From positions 59,413,554-59,477,553 of the forward strand of contig OX485803.1 of NCBI GenBank assembly GCA_950295325.1: DNA of 64,000 nucleotides, read 5' to 3'. Every line of letters begins with the position of its first letter. Positions within the stretch are counted from its first letter, which is position 1. The notes beneath the pieces are model-generated. The model saw only the letters and a program-made list of their open reading frames with translations, did not search any database and was not told the origin of the DNA. Below are positions 57,156 to 64,000 of this stretch, in pieces. The DNA comes from Polytrichum commune. Lineage: Eukaryota; Streptophyta; Polytrichopsida; Polytrichales; Polytrichaceae. The translations under genes and the position numbers were made by a program.

Positions 57156-59540
57156 TATTGGGTACCGGATGCAGCAACAAATTTCTAGTTGCCTCACCAG
57201 CTGGGTTTAATCAAATTCTTCTGCTCCATCCCGCCACTTGATGTACTCTATTTCTTGAACCCTCCATCTGGACCAATGGTAACTGCTGCAAGGTTATGAG
57301 TGCCAACTACAACAGATTGCAACACAAGAACAAATTTTGACAGAGATCCAAACGTCAAGTGAAATAGAAACATGTCAGTGTAACGAATACCAAATCATAT
57401 GGAAATGATGACTAGACGAGCATTAACTTCAGAAAATTGGCCCTCCCTGATGTGGGCTGCGAGCTTCACGGAATCCACAGGAAGTTTCCAACTTTATCCT
57501 TGCCACAAATTCATTATTACAACTATTTGATATTCTGACTCTTAGCTGCGGACCTACTTCGACAGAGCATTCTATTAGGTAAATTCGGCACATCTGTGAT
57601 CCTGTCGAGTGTGCCAGAAACCTAAATAGAATGCAAGGCCTGCATTACACGACCGGATTATTACATGAATGCAAAATAACGATGGCTCGCTTTGTTATTT
57701 TCAATAGCTGGTAAGTAATACATGTCGAAAATAAATTAGAAAGCAGAATTATTGCTCGCGCAACTTCAGATATATGTCATGCTTCTAAATACATCAGAGC
57801 GCTCATCCTCTGCTGCTTCCATATGACCTAAAGCCTTCGGATAGAACTCTCTAATTTCCCAGGGTGATTCACTAATCTCTAACACAGATAGAATGATGCA
57901 TTGATAGACTTTTCTCAATCAGCAAGACCTGAGAAAAGTCCTTACATAGCACCAAAACGGTATGCCAAAAAAGGATGCGACATTGGTTTCAATGAATATA
58001 CCTGTATATCGGTACGAGGATTGATCCTACGAAACCGCCAAAAACATTTGCAAGCAGCTCCAGGTATTCAGTGATCATAGTCCTCGAAAGGACCAAATTC
58101 CATCGACGCAGAATCTGCTGCACACCTACATCCTTGCGGGGAAAAAAATCCCAGCATCATCCCCAGGCGTGATCAGATCGCCATTCCCTCAAGAGAAGAC
58201 CTGAGCAGCTGTGAGCTTCTCGATCATACCGCGCATTTCTAGATGCCCCAAAACCTGCAAGCTTCCTTCTCTGTCGATTAGATCAGACAGACACTAGGTC
58301 GTCCACCATTTTCTATAACATAAATGCAGGTCGAGGATCCAGCCACTCCACACTGATGAGGTTGCAATTCCTGCATAACCCCATCGTGTCGGTGAACATC
58401 AATTCTTGTTTCTGAAATCTGTCCCTCACTTCCTGTACCGATTGTACACCCCGCAACCGCACGCTGATCAGACCTGGGTGCATTGTAGGCCTCGCGTCCC
58501 TCACTGCAAGCAGAATCTAAAGTTAGGCAAGATGGGAGGGCTTGGTGCGCTCCCAGATTTGCTTAGCCTTTGCCCCGAACTTGCCCCATGTAGAACCTGT
58601 GTGGTTAATAAAGCCCGGCTCGCCCAGAATCCGCACCTCAACCTTCAATGCCCGCAGGTTACAGAACTCTTTATCGAGTGTAGTGGCTCTCTGGAACCAG
58701 GGCCCGTGACTGGCAAGCTCTTTTACTAAGCTTTTTGTTATTACCCTTGTCAGTGGAGGTATAAGGTGCATCCGGATTCACCTCAAGGTGTCAGATCCTC
58801 CGACCTGCACTCTGAAACAAGGCGCATTCAAAGCTTATTCTTTTTTTTTAATATGTTTTCAAAACAAATCGGAGGGCCAATTCAAGGAACTTTTTTTTGT
58901 TTGTTGTTTTGTTTTGTTTTTTTTTCTTCACTTTTTTATTTACATGTCAAATTCCGCAATGTCACGCTTGTGGCAACCAAAGTGGTGCACGTGACATTAA
59001 GGAGTTCTCAAATGTTAACGCATGGATGCGTGATAAAAGAGAATTAGTGTAGCATGTGAGATTCTGGAATAACACAAAGTCAACAACGCAATAATGATAA
59101 TAATTACAATGATGACTCCATGATGCGTGCGAGCGTGTGGTTTGAATTCTTTGGTGGTTTACTTTAGTGTCAAAACCCGTGATATATGGTGGGAAACGTG
59201 GCAACAAAGAGTGAGATTTAAACTAAGAACATCTGCTCCCTAGGGTTTTAAGATATACAAGAAGGAGTGACATTAAGGAGGTTGGTATTACAAAGTTTAG
59301 AGTGTATATATTTGAGCCTTGCAGATGATACATTTTCATTATTTGGCGGATCATTGTAGAAACACAATACTTATTTGTGGAGTGGTTACAGGGGAGGCAC
59401 TAGGAGAAAACATGTCCATTCCAATTTTCGACCATTTGTTGCTATGGACAAGTTGCAACAAATGGTTGAAATGGACAAGCTTTTCTCCAAGTGAGGTTAT
59501 TATGTGGTTCTAGATTGCCAACTATACTTAACCCTTTAAT
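57156..59540. other. Upstream flank of the fucosyltransferase gene
   Basis: This includes the promoter and 5' UTR of the minus-strand gene. No TATA box could be assigned confidently. The composition stays mixed up to about 58.8 kb, then T-rich runs (58850-58925) mark the change to repeat DNA. No second gene is supported; frames at 58.3-58.8 kb have no recognisable domain. Confidence 0.35.
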
Positions 59541-59544
59541 ATTT

Positions 59545-59967
59545 CCATTAAGTGAATTCCAATGAAATGAAATAAATCGATTTCAAAGTCTAGGTTGCCA
59601 AAAGGTTTATGGGACTAGAAGTACATCAAGATCATGGTGACAAAAAGGTTGATTTCCTAGAGTAATAAGGTGCAAGGGCATGTGTGGGATAGAGGCTAAC
59701 ACCAACTTGGTGGTCTAATTGGAAGAAAAACTTGAGGTTGCATAGTACTATATTGTTGGAATAGGAAAGGAAGCCTATGTTTGAATTACGAAGTTGTAGG
59801 GTTATAATGAACTTAGAACTTTCATACCACCCTTGATGTTGAAAGCAATTCATCCCACTATCAACAATATATTCTATGCTTGTCCACTTGTATGTGGGGA
59901 ACCAACTCCATAATGAAGATTTGGGAAGAAACTTCTCTACATTGCAACAAAATTTAAGAATACCCAA
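59545..59967 (-). mobile_element. 5'-truncated LINE fragment, minus strand
   Basis: The minus-strand frame contains NIVLCNLKFFFQLDHQVGVS, matching NVVLGSLKSFFQSDHQLDIS at the C-terminus of the LINE at 4-6 kb. It is followed by the same non-coding tail in reverse orientation (59570-59635, 'gaaatcgatttcaaagtcta', 'aaggtttatgggactag'). The zinc cluster is lost or mutated. This independently confirms where that LINE family ends. Confidence 0.75.
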
Positions 59968-61600
59968 CGGTCACAAAGTTGAAGTTCCCAAGTTAGGGCA
60001 GTTGATGAAAATTTTGTTTTCCTAAATTTGGATGACATAATGGATGAGGAAGTAAAAAAATTTAAAATAAAAGGAACACATGTACATACTTACAATAAAT
60101 ATATGTGCGCATTTGAATTTCCAAATTTGGAGTTCATATGCCTATCCTAGAGGTGGTATGACAAAGTTCATTGACCCTATGATACAAGTGTCTCTCACCA
60201 TGAGCTTATGAGCCAGATTTGAAATATGTTTGGTTTGGAGTGTTCCGACATTATTAAAGATGGTTGATCTTGCAATGGGTAACATGCTTGGGCATGAAAA
60301 TTTGTTGAGTCCTCTTTCAAATCTTAACGACCTTCTATGAGCTTCAAAATAAATTTCAGCATTGTTTTTTTCTAAGTTTAAAACAAAATCAAACGTGACT
60401 TGTCACCTATCTATTCTTGAAACATTAAGGAATCTTCATGTTGAGTTTGGGGTCCATTTGAAGATGTGAAGTGGCTATGTGACGGTACCTTGTCTTTTTA
60501 AAAGAGAACCTGTGGGGCTCTTGGTGGCAATAGAGGATTAACACTTGAACATCAACTTTGAAGCCTGTCAAAGTGATTGCCACAAATGAAGTGCAAACCC
60601 ATTACTTTTATCCAAATAAAAGCAAGTTTGAACACAACAGAGCTATGATTTGGACTTTTTAACATGCGTCTAGATTCACCATAGTCATGCACTTTCGCAA
60701 AATTGGTAAGTAACCAAAGCTTCCAAAAACCCTTAAAATTCCCACCAGGTTTGTAGCATTTCTGGGGGTTTCAACAAGAAAAAGATTGCGAAATGATGCA
60801 TCCCCTTCCTTCCCACTACTAAAGATGTTTTAACATAGAACATTTAAGTGAAGCAGATACACAACTACACTAAATATTCCTATTAGTGTCGGTGGAAAAG
60901 CGTGGAATAATTAGCGTGGGTTACACCAATTTTCTAGTCAAGGTGGAATGCAAATGGATTCAAGACCATGGGGGTTCTCCTGAGTCTTCGCGAAAGTTGC
61001 CAACCAACACATTGAATATTAGTTGTAGGATAAAAATAGCACGAAACCAAATGATCACCCAAACTAATTTTCTATTGTAAATTTAGCATGGGTTGACAAA
61101 TAATGTGGGCCCACATTACTTTTCATTATGAGGATTAGCGTGGGCTCTAGAATATATTGTGACCCACAATATTAGGACTATGTACTGTAGAAGTCAAGTT
61201 ATGTGATAAGTATGACCTCATTTTTGCATTGGTGTCATCCAATTTTTTCCTAGAATAACTCATTTTTGAATTTGAATGATATATTAGCTGAAATCTTGTA
61301 TATGAAACGTTGATATAGTGAAGAAACCTTCAAATTAATAATTTCTAGGTCAAAAGAGGGTTAGTAGTTGCTAAAGTAAACATGCTGACTATTGACAAGG
61401 GTTAGTGAAGGGGCCATAGACATGTGGGTAATTAGTAAAACCTTTTGAGTTTGGCTATGGACATACACAACTCTTAAAAGTCAAACACCTTGCTCCTCTC
61501 ATCCATTTAATCCAGTAGGCCATAGTCGGAAAGTCATTTAGTGCATACTCAATAAAACAAGAAAAACTAGAAACCCTCTCAAGACAATAGTGGACTTTCT
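59968..61600. other. Unassigned AT-rich DNA
   Basis: No supported gene. Phrases of the type 'tagcgtggg...acac' and 'gtgggcccacattac' recur at 60.9-61.2 kb and may belong to an undetermined small repeat. Confidence 0.25.
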
Positions 61601-61619
61601 ATGATAGAGAATTCGGCCA

Positions 61620-62900
61620 AGTGCAGTAGTCTAATTCCAACTGTAGGGTATGTAGCCCTTATTCTTTGTAAGATTGTCTTTCATAGGTAAATGTTTGGTT
61701 GTGACAATTAGCTCCTTATAATTGTAGAAACAATTGTTTGAGCTCTCAAGTTAAGAATGGAATCATTGTGTGAATATTTGGAGTGACATGATCATCAAAG
61801 ATCAACTTAGTTCCGAGGTGAGAAGCCCTTTGCTGATATTCGTGCTGATATTGAGAGTTCTCGGATAAGCGTTGAATCTATCACATAGTCTTGCATGATG
61901 GCCATAATCTGAAATCAAGAAAGACACATGAAGAAACATGAACGGAGGATCCCTCTCATGAATATAGTGGGGTTCATTTGAAGTTTAAGAATCATGTTTT
62001 CATCACCATAGACTAAATGCAGAGTTGGGTGTGAAGCCCCTGCTTTTTGTACAACCCTTCTCTCTGAGTAATAAATGGTGGTGACCATCTACTCAATAAA
62101 ATTGGATAATCAATTGTTTTGCTCTTAAAAAAAAAGGTGAACTAAGTGAATAGAGAAGTTTGAGCATTACAATTGTTTGATGAGCTACCAAGGTGTGGAG
62201 TCCTAGCGGGAATAAACGGAGTGGAGAAGTGACCAATTATTTGTTATCCATTGAGTCCATAACACGCAAAAGTTCTATATGAATTGAATGGCCATATCGC
62301 TTGCTCTTTGAGAAGAAATTGAAATAGCTAAGTCAAGGATTCAATTCCGACCATTGGTTGAGAGTGAATGAGATTCAGGGTGAGAAGCCCTTAACCTTTG
62401 TGCAATTGTCTCTTCTAAATTTTGAGTTGGAGTTGACAATTGGCTCAATCTTTGCCTACCCAATTGACTGGACTTTCCAAAAGAAAGCAGAAGGACTAAG
62501 GCGAGGGATTGAGAAGTATCATTGTCTAAGTGAAGCTTTGTGCGATTGAAGAGATAATCTCCAGGTTGGGGTTTGTTCATGACGTATGGTCATGAGAAAT
62601 ATAACAATTAATTTGTTTGATTCTCATGTGAAGAATGAAAGATCAATCAGAAAACCAAACTATGGGAAGCAATATGCTAATTGAAAGAAGAGCCAAGATG
62701 GGAATCTTTGTGCTATGGTCGAAGTGAAACATCTATGGTTTAGAGCATGAAGCCTTGATATTGATCAAATAAGTTTTCTACCTTGTGGTCGTGTGTAGCT
62801 ATTTGCTTGTAGCCTAAGAAGGGCCATAAGCAGAGAAAAAACTGCGGATGAAGTGTGAAAGCGAGAAGCTTCAACCTGGCTACTGTCCTTTAGAATTCGA
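61620..62900 (+). repeat. Possible degenerate long-period repeat (about 350-380 bp)
   Basis: The phrase 'gggt.tg.agccc..' with a following 'ttgt.caattgtct' recurs at about 61645, 62028 and 62378. A related 'gtgacaattagctcc / gttgacaattggctca' appears about 60-90 bp after the first and third. Similarity is weak and judged by eye. Confidence 0.35.
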
Positions 62901-64000
62901 AGAGTCAAAGCAATTGGATGGATGATTGGCCACATAGCGAACAAAAGATAACACGCTACAAGCAATTGAAAAGCTTTGTAACAATGTCCGAATGGCCATA
63001 TAAACTAGACCATTGCCTTTGCACTTGTCTCAAGTAACTTAACAATGATAAATTGAACTTACACTTATAAAAATCATATAACAAAAGAATTAAACTCTAC
63101 AATTTGAGATGAGGTCTATGAATTCTATAAGTTAAACACCCAAGTTCTCACATGAATTAAAACTAAAATCAGTTGAAATTGAGGATTGACTTGTGGCATG
63201 AGCATATCAACTAACTTGTCATGGCCAATAGCACGGGATACTCATAGGAGGAAGTCCTTCAATGAACTCAGATAAGGAAATTTGTTTAACTGACTCATAC
63301 AACAAAAAATAAATCAATAAATGACACAACCCGCAGGGTTTGTTGTGCAATATTTATTGTTCCTCACAATTATCAAACAATTAAGGACAAATCATTGTTC
63401 AAATTGGGTGCCCATGGCCCTAGTTACATGTGGTTATTATTATTAATAAAATATTGATGAGCTGAGACTCCCTATCTTGCAATTCATGGTATAGCGAGTC
63501 ATTACTACTGGACTATGGTTGGTTATAAGAAAAGACCGCATCATTGCATACACTGCACTGAGTGACCCTCATAATCCACTCCTTAATCTTATAATTTCCT
63601 AAAAGCCACTTAAAACAAAGTTTCACCTAGGTTTTGTATCCAAATCTTATTACTAAATCATTGTGACCTATCAATTAATCTAATAATAACACTTAAGAGT
63701 TCGATCTGACACTTATTTAGCCTTCCTTGTGTGGTTTTCCTTAAGTGGGACCCAATCCAAAACACATGTCTACAATTGGCTCGGATTGGTTTGTTGAGAA
63801 AGTATTCTCCTCAAACTCCAATTTGGCAGCTTTGATTTTATTCCCGATTCAAATATATTCTTTTCTTTTTCTTTTCTCCTTAACGAGTGGTGACCTGGTT
63901 GTAAATGCCAAGTTGGTACAATGGAAACTGGCATATATTTTAAGAAAGTAAAATGAAAATAGTAGAATATACCTAATTTAATAAGTTGGTGTCCAAACTT
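62901..64000. other. Unassigned AT-rich DNA to the window edge
   Basis: No gene, RNA or delimited transposon could be supported. The open frames are short and without recognisable motifs. Confidence 0.3.

Noticed and set aside
57156-57197. Longer N-terminus for the fucosyltransferase
   Set aside because: The upstream extension would have to start at GTG. The first ATG is at 57155 and leaves a normal type II anchor.
1-64000. CRISPR arrays, bacterial operons, riboswitches or rRNA genes
   Set aside because: No regularly spaced short repeats with unique spacers, no prokaryotic gene organisation and no rRNA-like sequence was seen. The window is eukaryotic nuclear DNA.

Overview
The window looks like a piece of a large, repeat-rich land-plant nuclear genome. 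It carries spliced genes with GT-AG introns, one gene for a chloroplast-type protein and one for a plant cell-wall fucosyltransferase of the GT37 family. Nearly everything else is AT-rich and built from decayed transposons. Two recognisable host genes in 64 kb means low gene density. I favour a seedless plant with a big genome (a fern-like lineage) on the character of the transposons, but the sequence does not prove it.

Layout. (1) 0.3-3.7 kb, plus strand: a seven-exon gene for a ~618-aa predicted plastid protein with a TPR-like helical region and a C-terminal membrane segment. (2) 4-13.3 kb: a degenerate LINE, then a Ty3/Gypsy LTR retrotransposon (minus strand, both LTRs visible) that appears to sit inside an older DNA transposon whose terminal inverted repeats lie at 6.1 and 13.3 kb. 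(3) 13.3-21 kb: less repetitive DNA with no gene I can support, including a GC-rich stretch at 18.4-19.7 kb with several G-quadruplex motifs and a diverged direct duplication at 16.6-17.6 kb. (4) 21-39 kb: AT-rich repeat graveyard with a pogo/Lemi1-like element (exact TA duplication), a tRNA-derived SINE-like sequence, LINE 3' fragments, a large inverted pair of LTR-like sequences and small foldback elements. (5) 39.9-41.8 kb: a hAT element with an exact 8-bp target duplication and the end of a transposase. (6) 42-47.6 kb: an inverted repeat, a Tourist/Harbinger-type MITE with TTA duplication, and a decayed MULE-type transposase on the minus strand with a SWIM zinc finger. (7) 53.5-57.2 kb, minus strand: a three-exon, apparently intact fucosyltransferase gene (~591 aa). 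(8) 57-64 kb: upstream flank, a LINE 3' fragment, and unannotated AT-rich DNA.

The two host genes have no visible functional link. The informative part of the window is its transposon stratigraphy: several insertions can be delimited to the base by target-site duplications. One insertion, the pogo-like element at 23.8 kb, has an uninterrupted related copy of its target repeat in intron 1 of the fucosyltransferase gene.
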